From a virus, in IMG/VR virus record IMGVR_UViG_3300032294_001440, positions 1 through 31,633 of that record: 31,633 nt of DNA; one strand, given 5' to 3'. Position numbers and translations under genes: made by a program. A model generated the notes under the pieces. It did no database searches and had not been told where the DNA came from. It saw nothing but the letters and a program-made list of their open reading frames with translations. Below, in pieces: positions 8,260 through 15,243 of the stretch (positions are counted from its first letter, which is position 1; each line of letters starts with the position of its first letter).

Positions 8260-11200
8260 TACTTCACTCTCCTTGTTCTAGTTCTTACTTTTTTATTTGT
8301 TATTTTTTTAGTTGTTTTTGCTCTACGACGAGTTCCATTTTCACGACCTGAAACTCCAACATCTCCACCACCTCTAGGAGAAGAAGGCTTGCTTCCTCCA
8401 CCAGTAGGTGCTCCACCGCCAGCAGCACCTGTTGCTGCTGCTGCGGCTCCTAAAGCAGTTTGAACAGCCTGTGCTGCTACAACAACTGTCAAAACCATCT
8501 TCTCTGCTTCTTCGCGCTCTTCCTCACTCATGTCTGCGCCAAGACTTGACAAAGCAAGTAGCGCTTGAGCAGGGTCGCCAAAAACTTCAGATAATAATTC
8601 TACTGGATTGTCAAGTAGTTGAAGGGCAGCAGCAACTTCAGCAGTAATAACAACTTCATTTCCGTTCTCATCTGTGCGAACTTCTACTGGAGTTTCTGCT
8701 GGTAGGTCTTCATAAGTAAGCCCTGCTTCTTGGATGGCTTCAGCACTTACTGCTGCCCCATCGGCAGATTCAATAAGAGCATCAGCAATTAAATCTTTTT
8801 CAGCAGCAGTAAGTTTTCCATCTTCTGCCAAAGTATCAGCAAGATTGTTTACCTCTTCAGCAGTAACTTCTCCATCTGCTCCTAAAGCATCAAGAATTTT
8901 TTCAGCGTCATCTGCTGAAATCTTTCCATCACCAATTGCATCGTCAACTAAACTATCTACTTCTTCTTCAGAAGGGATGTCGTCAGTTGGCTCTGGTTGT
9001 GGTTCTGGTTCAGGCTCTGGCTGTGGTTCTGGCTCTGGTTCTGGCTCGGGAGTTGGTTCGGGTTCAGGTTCTGGTTCAGGCTCGGGTTCCGGTTCTGGCT
9101 GCGGTTCTGGCTCTGGTTCAGGTTCTGGCTCTGGTTGTGGTTCTGGTTCAGGTTCAGGGTCAGGGGTAGGTTCAGGCTGTGGCTCTGGCTCTGGTTCTGG
9201 CTGCGGTTCTGGCTCCGGCTGTGGTTCTGGCTGCGGTTCTGGTTCTGGCTCGGGTTGAGGTTCAGGCTGTGGCTCTGGTTGAGGCTCAGGCTGAGGCTCA
9301 GGATTGGGTTGAGGTTCTGGTTCAGGCTGAGGCTCAGGTTGAGGTTCTGGAGTCGGTTCCGGGTTGGGAGTCGGTTCAGGAGTAGGTTCTGGAGTTGGCT
9401 CTGGAGTTGGCTCTGGAGTAGGGTCAACAACAAACAGTTGAGTTGCTGTTGTAGTTGAATACTTTGCTAGTGTGTCATTGTCAGAACGCACAGAAATTTG
9501 ATAGGTAGTGTCTAGTCCACCAGTTCCTTCAAACAAAGATGCTGAAAGAACAATACTTGTATTAAGAGCATTGGCGTCTCCTGCGTTACCAGTTGCAATT
9601 CCCCAACCGCTATCCCCAACAGACCAAGAAATTGCATAACGCTCTGGTGAGATAATACCTGTTGGTGGGTCCCAAGAAACTTGAACATCACCGTTTTCTA
9701 ACTGTGTAACAACAATGTTTGATGGCGCACCGATTGGGCTTTGAAGAATTACTTCTTGTTGAACTGTTGTCTGTGCAGTTTGGACAGCAGCAATAGCCTC
9801 TACTGTCTTTGTTATTGCAATCTGAGCGTCAGAAATAGCAGTTTCCATAGCCTCTACTGCTTCTTCAGCATCGGCTAAATCTGTTTGCGCATCTAACAAA
9901 TCTTGCTGGGCTGCGTCTTCTGCTAAATCCAAGACTTCAAGTTCGTCTTGCTCTTGAGCAAGGACTGCTTCTGCTGTTGCTAATGTTTGAAGTTGTTGTG
10001 ATGTTGCAGTTGATTGAGTAAATGCTGAGCCTGGAACTATTACATTTCCTGCTCCCAAGTTCCAGAAGAACTGGACCCAAGCGCCGCCGCCATTTTCGTA
10101 ATACCAAAGAACAAAGTCCATCGGGTCATTGGCTACAACGTTATAGGTCTGTGTGGACCCACCCCCGCCCTTATCAAACCAGTCATTAATAACAGTATTG
10201 CCATCAAGAACAACTCTTACTCCATCATCGCCTGGAGCGTGTAGAGAGATAGTTCCCGTTACTGGGGCAGTGAGTTGTCCAGAATATTTAACGATTACAT
10301 CTTCACCACGACTAGAGCCAGCAACGATTCCGCTACCCCATTGCTCATTGATTCCATTTGTGTCTGTAGCAGTGTGAATTGGAACCGCGTTTGTTGGAAG
10401 CACTGGAGCATTATTTTGCCCCTGAGTGTTGTAGACCTCTACCTTCAACCCAGGGGATGTAGCAGCATCAACTACCGCTTGAGCCGCCGCTTCTGTTGTA
10501 GTTGCGCTAGCAACAACAACTTCTTGAGCATCTACTGCTGCTTGTGTTTGCGCTAAAACTTCTGTCTTATCTGCAACTACTGCTGTTGCTTCTTCAACTG
10601 TGGGGGCCGTCTGAGCAAGAGTCTCTGCTGTCTGCATAGATTCTGTTGCTGTCTCGATGGCTTCCTGCGCCTCAACGACTGCATCAACCGCAGCGTCAAC
10701 TAGTGAAACTATTGCTGTTTTTTGTAGTGGCAGAGCATCTGATGAAGTTACAACTGTCTGTAAAGCATTAGATGCTTGCTCAATCGCTGCTGAGGAAACA
10801 ACTACTTGCGCTTTAGCAACAATAACAACTGCCTCTGCTACAGAGGCGGTTGCTGTCTCGGAAGAGGAAAGAGCAGTGGTGGTTGCTGTTTCCATAGTGG
10901 TTTCGGCAGTAATTGCTTCTGTCTGAGCAGTGCTTTGTGTTGCTTGTAGAGTTGTAAGAGTTGCTTGCTCTGTAGAAAGAGTTGTTGTTGCGGTTGCTTC
11001 TGCTGTTTGTAGCGTTGTAAGTGTGCTTTGTTCTGTAGATAAAGTTGTTGCTGCTTGCTGAGCCGCTGCAACTAAGGCAGGGTCTGAAGATGTTTTTGTA
11101 ACTTTAATGTTGTCAATAATGTAGTAATCAGCATCTTTTATAATAGTGACAGTGTCAATATTTGTGCCAGTTACAGTCTCGGTTGTGGTGTATTGAACAG

Positions 11201-12173
11201 ACTGAAGTTGAGTAGATACGTTATTGTCCATAACCGTTGTGGTTGTGGTTCCATCTGTATTTGTTGTAATAATTGGTGTATCGCCATTTTTAGCGTATAC
11301 ACCCATGACCACCTGTGTAACTGTTCCAGTGTTCGATGGGTTTACGTCAATAACAACATTGTTGGCTGGATTAATAATTACAAGACCAGGACCAGCAGTT
11401 TGCGGGGTATTCCAGTTTCCACCTATAGAAACACCAGTAGAGCCAGTTGAAGAAGTTACTATTGTCCCGCCAGTGGTTACTGTAACTACACTTGTTGTGT
11501 TATTAGTAAAAGTCTCTGTTGTAGTTGTTGTTGTATTGGCTGCATCCGCTGCCGCCTGAGTTGTGGTTGCTGTTGTTTGGGCAGAGGCAACTACTACTTC
11601 TTGAGCATCTACTGCTGCTGATGCTTGAGTAAGAGTTGTTTGCGCTGTTGTTACTATCGCTGTTTGGCTTGTAACTGAGGCGGTTGCTTCGGCCAGAGTT
11701 TGATTGGCAGTTTGCGATGTTGCAATCGCGGTTTCCGCCGTGCTAACTGCTGTTGCTGCTGATGTTGTTGCGCTAGATGCGTCCTGTACTGATGTAGTCG
11801 CAGTTTGAATAGATTGAGAAACTTGTTGTGGTATTTGGGGTATTGATGATGCTACCTCCTGAATTTGAGTAATCTGTGTTTGAAGACTTGCTACATTAGA
11901 TACTGCCGTTGCTACAGCAGTTGCCGCTTCAGCCAATGGTTCTTGCGTTGAACTCTCTGAAGAAGCCTGTGGACCACCTCCCGACGACGCACTGGAAACC
12001 GAGTTATTGTTTTCCGTTCCACCTCCGTCTTGAGGGACTCCTTCTTCAGCATGTGCTTGTGTTGGAGCAAGTAATGAATAGATTACTACAAAAAATGGAT
12101 ACCCAAATAAGCCTATTATTACTTTCTTAGAAATAGGCAAAGATATAAAGCGAGCAGCGCGTAGCCGCATCAT
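8259..12173 (-). CDS. Giant secreted multidomain protein: signal peptide, Ala/Thr repeats, PA14, FN3, Pro-Glu-Gln repeats
   Basis: The 1304-residue product starts at ATG 12173, with GGGAG 9 nt upstream. Residues 1-42 form a signal peptide with a basic start, a hydrophobic core at about 18-38 and an AHA cleavage site. Residues 70-570 and 720-805 are Ala/Thr/Val/Gln-rich helical repeats; [11 protein letters not shown] occurs at about 185-197 and again near 543-555. Residues 574-712 form a PA14-like beta domain ([27 protein letters not shown]), a fold often linked to sugar binding. Residues 811-913 are fibronectin type III-like. Residues 916-1063 are Pro-Glu-Gln repeats. Next come degenerate EF-hand-like DGxxTxxE units (to about 1140), an Ala-rich stretch and a very basic tail. 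It looks like an envelope-spanning or surface adhesin made during infection or lysogeny. A virion role cannot be excluded. Confidence 0.85.
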   Translation of the reverse strand: MMRLRAARFISLPISKKVIIGLFGYPFFVVIYSLLAPTQAHAEEGVPQDGGGTENNNSVSSASSGGGPQASSESSTQEPLAEAATAVATAVSNVASLQTQITQIQEVASSIPQIPQQVSQSIQTATTSVQDASSATTSAATAVSTAETAIATSQTANQTLAEATASVTSQTAIVTTAQTTLTQASAAVDAQEVVVASAQTTATTTQAAADAANTTTTTTETFTNNTTSVVTVTTGGTIVTSSTGSTGVSIGGNWNTPQTAGPGLVIINPANNVVIDVNPSNTGTVTQVVMGVYAKNGDTPIITTNTDGTTTTTVMDNNVSTQLQSVQYTTTETVTGTNIDTVTIIKDADYYIIDNIKVTKTSSDPALVAAAQQAATTLSTEQSTLTTLQTAEATATTTLSTEQATLTTLQATQSTAQTEAITAETTMETATTTALSSSETATASVAEAVVIVAKAQVVVSSAAIEQASNALQTVVTSSDALPLQKTAIVSLVDAAVDAVVEAQEAIETATESMQTAETLAQTAPTVEEATAVVADKTEVLAQTQAAVDAQEVVVASATTTEAAAQAVVDAATSPGLKVEVYNTQGQNNAPVLPTNAVPIHTATDTNGINEQWGSGIVAGSSRGEDVIVKYSGQLTAPVTGTISLHAPGDDGVRVVLDGNTVINDWFDKGGGGSTQTYNVVANDPMDFVLWYYENGGGAWVQFFWNLGAGNVIVPGSAFTQSTATSQQLQTLATAEAVLAQEQDELEVLDLAEDAAQQDLLDAQTDLADAEEAVEAMETAISDAQIAITKTVEAIAAVQTAQTTVQQEVILQSPIGAPSNIVVTQLENGDVQVSWDPPTGIISPERYAISWSVGDSGWGIATGNAGDANALNTSIVLSASLFEGTGGLDTTYQISVRSDNDTLAKYSTTTATQLFVVDPTPEPTPEPTPEPTPEPTPNPEPTPEPQPEPQPEPEPQPNPEPQPEPQPEPQPEPQPEPEPEPQPEPQPEPEPQPEPEPEPQPEPTPDPEPEPEPQPEPEPEPEPEPQPEPEPEPEPEPEPEPTPEPEPEPEPQPEPEPEPQPEPTDDIPSEEEVDSLVDDAIGDGKISADDAEKILDALGADGEVTAEEVNNLADTLAEDGKLTAAEKDLIADALIESADGAAVSAEAIQEAGLTYEDLPAETPVEVRTDENGNEVVITAEVAAALQLLDNPVELLSEVFGDPAQALLALSSLGADMSEEEREEAEKMVLTVVVAAQAVQTALGAAAAATGAAGGGAPTGGGSKPSSPRGGGDVGVSGRENGTRRRAKTTKKITNKKVRTRTRRVK
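8990..9425 (-). repeat. Hexanucleotide-scale repeats coding Pro-Glu / Pro-Gln
   Basis: Tandem variants of 6-12 bp encode alternating PE and PQ dipeptides (PEPT near the FN3 end, PEPQ and PEPE further on). The low complexity produces long spurious open frames on both strands over this interval. The tract is likely to vary in length by slippage. Confidence 0.85.
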
Positions 12174-12186
12174 AGAGTAAATCTCC

Positions 12187-12209
12187 CACCACAGAAGAAT
12201 ATTGTGGTG
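12187..12209. promoter_or_regulatory. Hairpin just upstream of the giant protein's ribosome-binding site
   Basis: CACCACA and TGTGGTG pair (7 bp, 9-nt loop) between the recombinase stop (12232) and the giant gene start (12173). Read on the minus strand, the 3' arm runs directly into GGGAG, so the stem could influence translation or act as a weak terminator. No T-run follows. Confidence 0.45.
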
Positions 12210-12231
12210 ATAATTTTACAGGAAAGTAACT

Positions 12232-12900
12232 CTAACTACTTGATTTATAACGTAAGTAAATGTCACGAACAGTTGATGCATACCATTTTTTACCTTTAAG
12301 AAGAGTTGGTATCTCATCTTTATTTAAGTTATCAGAAATTTCTTTATAAGAAATCCCAGCATCTCTTTCTTTATTTATTCTTTCTTCAATGTCTTTTGAA
12401 ACAAGTGGTGTTGGTCCTAAATCAATTCCCCAACGCTTACCACTGCTTCTTCTATCTTGATGAATGTCTTTTTGGCGCATAGAAATCATTCCACGCTCCA
12501 TCTCAGCCATAGCAGACATAATTGTTACAACGAATCGTCCTTGATATGTTGCAGTGTCTAAACCTAAATCAAGAAGCATTAGACGCCATCCGTGTTTATG
12601 TGAACGGTCTACAATCTCTAAAAAGTCTCTTGTGGAGCGAGCAAGTCGGTCTAAGCGGGTTACAAAAAGTGCTTCGGCTTTTCCACTATCTAAGTCTTCT
12701 AATGCTTTAGTAAGAACAGGTCTTCCCTTGATGCTTTTTCCAGATTTTCCTTCTTCACGAAGAATGATTACTTCTTCATATCCGTTGAACTCGGCAGCAC
12801 CAACAAGTTGCTTTTCTTGAGCATCAAGGCTTACACCTTCTTCTGCTTGCATCGCGGTAGAGACACGGGCATAGCAATAAGCAACTTTTTTAGTTGTCAC
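12232..12900 (-). CDS. Small serine recombinase (resolvase/invertase family)
   Basis: The 222-residue protein starts at GTG 12900 with GGAG 5 nt upstream. The N-terminal catalytic domain (1-140) has YARVST with nucleophile S14, the conserved GRPVL and TRLDRLARS segments carrying catalytic arginines, and the MAEMERGMIS helix. A C-terminal helix-turn-helix-like DNA-binding region follows (about 165-215, ISYKEISDNLNKDE). It lacks the long C-terminal domain of large serine integrases. It is therefore more like a resolvase, DNA invertase or small transposase-type recombinase than a phage integrase. Its substrate sites are not evident here. It overlaps the end of the upstream small gene by 11 nt and is followed by the giant secreted protein. 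Confidence 0.9.
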   Translation of the reverse strand: MTTKKVAYCYARVSTAMQAEEGVSLDAQEKQLVGAAEFNGYEEVIILREEGKSGKSIKGRPVLTKALEDLDSGKAEALFVTRLDRLARSTRDFLEIVDRSHKHGWRLMLLDLGLDTATYQGRFVVTIMSAMAEMERGMISMRQKDIHQDRRSSGKRWGIDLGPTPLVSKDIEERINKERDAGISYKEISDNLNKDEIPTLLKGKKWYASTVRDIYLRYKSSS

Positions 12901-13048
12901 GAGGGCTCCACATTTCTACATAGAAATACCAATGAATAAACTCTATGGTTACGGACTGGGCATAGGGGCAGTAGTTGAGACCAAAGCCCCAACTATCCCA
13001 AGTCCCCCAGCCAAAGTTGATAGTTACAGTTTTACTCTTTCTTACCAT
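12890..13048 (-). CDS. 52-residue aromatic-rich protein of unknown function
   Basis: The start is ATG 13046-13048, 17 nt inside the preceding gene, with AAGGG a few bases upstream; the stop lies inside the recombinase gene. The sequence is rich in Trp, Tyr and Phe (NFGWGTWDSWGFGLNY, then IEFIHWYFYVEMW) and looks like a small beta-sheet protein. I do not recognise a named family. A longer frame starting at 13105 is open, but the internal start fits the operon spacing better. Confidence 0.6.
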   Translation of the reverse strand: MVRKSKTVTINFGWGTWDSWGFGLNYCPYAQSVTIEFIHWYFYVEMWSPRDN

Positions 13049-13241
13049 CACCCTTGACCAATCTAAAAGAAGCCTTGGTCGGTTTGGTAGAAATCTTCTT
13101 TCCACGGAAAATATGAATAAAGCCCTTGACTATGGCAACTAAAACCACCAGAACAAACATTCCAATGATTGCTACCAAAGCCCAGCCAATAGCCCAAAGA
13201 CCTAATTCAAAGGCTATTTCAAACGGTTGTTTCCAGTCCAT
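13032..13241 (-). CDS. 69-residue single-pass membrane protein
   Basis: ATG 13241 is preceded by GAGAGGAAA. There is a long hydrophobic segment at about residues 13-42 (LGLWAIGWALVAIIGMFVLV), followed by a basic cytoplasmic-type tail (FRGKKISTKPTK). It is the first gene of the unit that leads through the 52-residue protein to the recombinase. The function is unknown. Confidence 0.7.
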   Translation of the reverse strand: MDWKQPFEIAFELGLWAIGWALVAIIGMFVLVVLVAIVKGFIHIFRGKKISTKPTKASFRLVKGDGKKE

Positions 13242-13279
13242 GTGTCGTTTCCTCTCGTATGTGAACTATGTTGCCTATA

Positions 13280-13320
13280 ACCATACACCAAGATATACAC
13301 TCTTACAACTAATGGTGTAT
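13280..13320 (-). promoter_or_regulatory. Promoter with flanking inverted repeats (candidate operator)
   Basis: On the minus strand, TTGTAA (13303-13308) and TATGGT (13280-13285) are 17 nt apart, giving a leader of about 30 nt to the start at 13241. ATACACCA (13283-13290) and TGGTGTAT (13313-13320) form an 8-bp inverted repeat overlapping the -10 and flanking the -35. A near-copy, TGGTGTGT, lies at 13379-13386. This looks like a repressor-controlled promoter. The rest of the gap 13242-13456 holds nothing else I can identify. Confidence 0.5.
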
Positions 13321-13456
13321 AAAAAATATGCCCTATTTCTAAGTGTCATATTGGACGATTTTTGGCATTGGATATATATGGTGTGTTAATATACTAGGCT
13401 TCAACTACGAACAACTTTCACGGGTGTCACGGGGTCTGTTTTAACAACTCCTGTAA

Positions 13457-13876
13457 TTACTGACAAAAACCCATATATCTCAAAAGATGAAGTATGGGAA
13501 CTAAATAGCCACGAGAGCCGTTGGTGTGTTCATTAGCAACCGTCTGCGTTCCTATGCCATCTTTACCACGAGGAATGACATGATTGTTGATAACTTCTCG
13601 AAGTTTAGTTGGGGTAGTCCACATACCATCTTCTGTTGATGTGCCAGAAACAAAAAACCAACGGTCAGCCGTCGTTGTGGAAATTCCTGAAGGCCAAGTG
13701 TTGCCATGCATATCAAACTGCTCAAACTCTACATAGAGGTTTTGAGTCTCGTGAACTCTGTAGTCTGTTTTGACTTCAGCAGTGCCAGTCAGAAGATTAC
13801 GAACTGCATCTTCTCCAACTTTGCCTCTCTCAAGGTCTTTATCAAAATCAATGTCGTAACCAGGGTTATATGTCAT
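13457..13876 (-). CDS. Possible PD-(D/E)xK-type nuclease
   Basis: The 139-residue protein has a pattern compatible with a PD-(D/E)xK or Holliday-junction-resolvase-like fold. It has an N-terminal helix with GKVGEDAVRNLL (Glu near 22), then AEVKTD with the EVK core, and NLYVEFEQF, followed by PSGIST and ADRWFFV. These are the usual order of elements in that superfamily, but I cannot confirm the family by eye. The start overlaps the upstream stop by ATGA. It would be a cytoplasmic DNA-processing enzyme. Confidence 0.6.
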   Translation of the reverse strand: MTYNPGYDIDFDKDLERGKVGEDAVRNLLTGTAEVKTDYRVHETQNLYVEFEQFDMHGNTWPSGISTTTADRWFFVSGTSTEDGMWTTPTKLREVINNHVIPRGKDGIGTQTVANEHTNGSRGYLVPILHLLRYMGFCQ

Positions 13877-14205
13877 AAGAGTTTTTTCTCTACAATAGAA
13901 TCTTCAGTTTTGTCCGCCTTCGTTCCGTCATTATCCGAGGACGAAAGGGGTAGAGGTGTGTGTTCTGTGTGTTTGTCTTTGGCATGGAACAACAACCACT
14001 GATTGTCTTCTTCATCCTTGAGTTCTTCGTGAAGGTAGTCAAAGAAGGCATCCACCCCGCTATAGAAGGTCGGGGAGGTGCAGCCGAAGGTTCCACTAGA
14101 TTCCCCGTCTCTGACTATCTCGCCTTCAACATCCCAGTGGGTGGGCTTTCCGTCAACAGTAACTCTTTTGACTCTTAGGGTCATTACGCCATCATCACTA
14201 ATCAT
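13873..14205 (-). CDS. Hypothetical protein whose 3' end overlaps element A
   Basis: I choose ATG 14203-14205 (110 residues), preceded by AAAAGGA at 5 nt. Earlier in-frame starts at 14262 (TTG), 14238 and 14211 lack a ribosome-binding site. The N-terminal half looks like a small beta-rich domain (MTLRVKRVTVDG, WDVEGEIVRDG). The last 35 residues (TPLPLSSSDND and on) are encoded by the antisense of repeat element A and look low-complexity. No family is recognised. It is coupled to the downstream nuclease-like gene by ATGA. Confidence 0.65.
   Translation of the reverse strand: MISDDGVMTLRVKRVTVDGKPTHWDVEGEIVRDGESSGTFGCTSPTFYSGVDAFFDYLHEELKDEEDNQWLLFHAKDKHTEHTPLPLSSSDNDGTKADKTEDSIVEKKLL
13891..13974 (+). 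repeat. Element A (copy 1 of 5): TANNNT, hairpin, SD-like tract, Cys-rich short frame
   Basis: TACAAT (13891-13896), 14 nt, then TGTCCGCC (13911-13918). The hairpin is CCTTCGT plus CC paired with GG plus ACGAAAGG (13917-13948). AAAGGGGTAGAG then precedes GTG TGT GTT CTG TGT GTT (start 13956), a 20-codon frame beginning MCVLCVC. The copy lies antisense inside the end of the 13873-14205 gene. Confidence 0.75.
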
Positions 14206-14255
14206 TTTCATCCTTTTCTTTCTTAGTAGATAAACCATACAGTTATAATGGTCTA

Positions 14256-14444
14256 GTGCCAAGCCAACACACCCAATGGAGTAAGGACAAGCGATTAGTG
14301 GACTACCTAGACCACCTTCGTCAGAAAAACCTTGCTCTATGGTCGGTCTGTCATTTCTGCGACCAAAAATCAGTAGGCATCAAAGCAATCAAAGAAAAAC
14401 TATTTCCCGTCTGCGAAGACCATGGTGATGACAGTGTGTCGTAA
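14256..14444 (+). CDS. 62-residue Cys/His protein, probably leaderless
   Basis: The start is GTG 14256, preceded by a perfect TATAAT (14244-14249) and exactly 6 nt, the spacing of an actinobacterial leaderless mRNA. A later GTG at 14298 with AAGGA 10 nt upstream is the alternative. Residues about 30-55 contain CHFCDQK and PVCEDHG, a compact C-x2-C...C-x3-H zinc-site pattern. It is divergent from the gene at 14205. The function is unknown. Confidence 0.65.
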   Translation: MPSQHTQWSKDKRLVDYLDHLRQKNLALWSVCHFCDQKSVGIKAIKEKLFPVCEDHGDDSVS

Positions 14445-14544
14445 TTGTGGCAACTGCTCGGCAGAGCACCCCTACACGATGGACGATGCCATAGATGCTT
14501 ACGAGGCAACGGGACTAAAGCACCGTCAGAAATCTATAGAATAG
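14428..14544 (+). CDS. 38-residue Cys-rich microprotein
   Basis: ATG 14428 overlaps the end of the previous gene; ATG 14422 is an in-frame alternative adding two residues. The N-terminus has three cysteines in C-x2-C-x2-C (VCRNCGNCSAEH), then a short helix (MDDAIDAYEAT) and a basic end. This is a probable small zinc-binding protein translated together with the upstream gene. Element B begins 12 nt after its stop. Confidence 0.6.
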   Translation: MTVCRNCGNCSAEHPYTMDDAIDAYEATGLKHRQKSIE

Positions 14545-14619
14545 AAAACACGATTCTTCGCGCCTTCATTCCGTTAACCGAAGGGGAACGGGGAAGGAGT
14601 GTGTGTGGTGTGTTTTTGG
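14535..14619 (+). repeat. Element B (copy 2 of 5)
   Basis: TATAGAAT (14535-14542), 14 nt, then TTCGCGCC (14557-14564). The hairpin has outer CCTTC/GAAGG and inner CCGTT (14571-14575) with AACGG (14587-14591). GGGGAAGGA then precedes GTG TGT GTG GTG TGT TTT TGG (start 14599), an in-frame MCVVCFW. It lies between two convergent gene ends (14544 and 14628), so no coding sequence constrains it. Confidence 0.8.
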
Positions 14620-14627
14620 TGTGGGCT

Positions 14628-14783
14628 TTATATGACCTTAGGAGCGCACTGTGAGCAGTAGTTCATCACTCTTACCTTGTGAGGGTAAAGAAAGAATTGT
14701 TTTCCACAGCCGTAGCAAGCAGTCATTTTGCCACTAGAAAGTGGCTTCTCTTGTCTTTTTATCTCTAATCCAAATAGTTTCAT
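14628..14783 (-). CDS. 51-residue zinc-ribbon microprotein
   Basis: The frame runs from ATG 14781-14783 to TAA 14628. Two CxxC knuckles are present, CYGCGKQF near residue 23 and CSQCAP near residue 43, spaced as in a zinc ribbon. The first 20 residues are Lys-rich. The start overlaps the upstream stop by ATGA. It is the last of three coupled Cys-containing microproteins on the minus strand and is probably a small nucleic-acid- or protein-binding factor. Confidence 0.7.
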   Translation of the reverse strand: MKLFGLEIKRQEKPLSSGKMTACYGCGKQFFLYPHKVRVMNYCSQCAPKVI

Positions 14784-14902
14784 TTCTTATGCTCCTTAAG
14801 ATGGCTTACTAAAGTTTTGTGAGCAAAGGCAGAGCGGACTTCAATCTCTTTCTTACACTCAGGGCAGATAACTACGCGGTTTGCTGCAACTTGTTTACTC
14901 AT
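14780..14902 (-). CDS. 40-residue C2H2-type zinc-finger microprotein
   Basis: The frame starts at ATG 14900-14902, overlapping the upstream gene by 8 nt. It contains VICPECKKEIEV followed by FAHKTLVSHLKEH, a C-x2-C...H-x5-H pattern like a classical zinc finger. A longer frame from 15019 is open but duplicates another frame's coding region, so it is not chosen. The stop overlaps the next start by ATGA. Confidence 0.65.
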   Translation of the reverse strand: MSKQVAANRVVICPECKKEIEVRSAFAHKTLVSHLKEHKK

Positions 14903-15059
14903 CGCAGCCACACTTTGTGTAAGGGTCAAACTGGCAGAACTGGCAACCCATTCTCTCTGAGTGGGATTTACAGTAATAAACAAATTGATGTTCGTCGCAA
15001 CATACAAATGTTTCATCAATGATGTTGTAGAACTTTGTCTGGTCTATGGTCTGTGTCAT
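14895..15059 (-). CDS. 54-residue Cys/His-rich microprotein, probably leaderless
   Basis: The frame runs from ATG 15057-15059 to TAA 14895. It has eight Cys and two His in closely spaced clusters (VCCDEHQF, YYCKSHSE, GCQFCQF, KCGCDE). The pattern suggests binding of one or two zinc ions. There is no ribosome-binding site; a -10 lies 6 nt upstream. It heads the operon of three coupled microproteins. No named family is recognised. Confidence 0.7.
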   Translation of the reverse strand: MTQTIDQTKFYNIIDETFVCCDEHQFVYYCKSHSERMGCQFCQFDPYTKCGCDE

Positions 15060-15065
15060 GGCTAC

Positions 15066-15094
15066 AGAATACACCTATACAATAAAAAGTGCAA
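15066..15094 (-). promoter_or_regulatory. Promoter giving a leaderless mRNA
   Basis: On the minus strand, TTGCAC (15089-15094), a 17-nt spacer, TATTCT (15066-15071), 6 nt, then ATG at 15059. It is interlocked with the plus-strand TACAAT of element C (15078-15083), so two divergent promoters would share the same bases. Confidence 0.6.
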
Positions 15095-15159
15095 ATCTTC
15101 GCGCCTTCGTTCCTTTATAAGCGGGAAAGGCGGGTAGGGGTGTGTGTTTTGTGTGTTTG
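15076..15159 (+). repeat. Element C (copy 3 of 5)
   Basis: TATACAAT (15076-15083), 14 nt, then TTCGCGCC (15098-15105). The inner stem is CCTTT (15112-15116) with AAAGG (15126-15130), a paired change relative to CCGTT/AACGG in B and E. GGGTAGGG then precedes GTG TGT GTT TTG TGT GTT TGC TGG (start 15140), frame MCVLCVCW. It is wholly intergenic and runs into the structured region at 15159-15239. Confidence 0.8.
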
Positions 15160-15239
15160 CTGGGCTGGCGCCCCCGTCAATTGTGGACAATTTGCGGGGG
15201 GCCAGTGGTAACTAGTCCATCACTAAGGAGTGGCCCAGC
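15159..15239 (+). ncRNA. Strongly base-paired intergenic region, candidate structured RNA (strand uncertain)
   Basis: An outer 7-bp stem GCTGGGC (15159-15165) / GCCCAGC (15233-15239) encloses two hairpins. The first (15166-15204) pairs TGGC and CCCCCG with CGGGGG and GCCA, leaving one bulged G, and continues to AATTG/CAATT with a 4-nt loop. The second is CACT (15221-15224) / AGTG (15229-15232). The shape is a three-way junction. It lies between the HNH gene stop (15244) and element C. No T-run follows on either strand. A regulatory RNA, a processing site or a DNA cruciform are all possible. Confidence 0.5.
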
Positions 15240-15243
15240 AGCA

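Noticed and set aside
8039-8281. Plus-strand 80-residue frame
   Set aside because: It is antisense to the 58-residue membrane gene, which has a clear start, ribosome-binding site and coupling.
8734-9258. Long antisense open frames rich in Ser/Gly and Trp/Phe over the Pro-Glu-Gln tract
   Set aside because: They arise from the low-complexity repeat; they lack ribosome-binding sites and the opposite strand encodes a well-supported domain protein.
12232-12900. Phage integrase with a nearby attachment site
   Set aside because: The recombinase lacks the large C-terminal domain of serine integrases, and the single tRNA is more than 12 kb away with no visible duplicated end.
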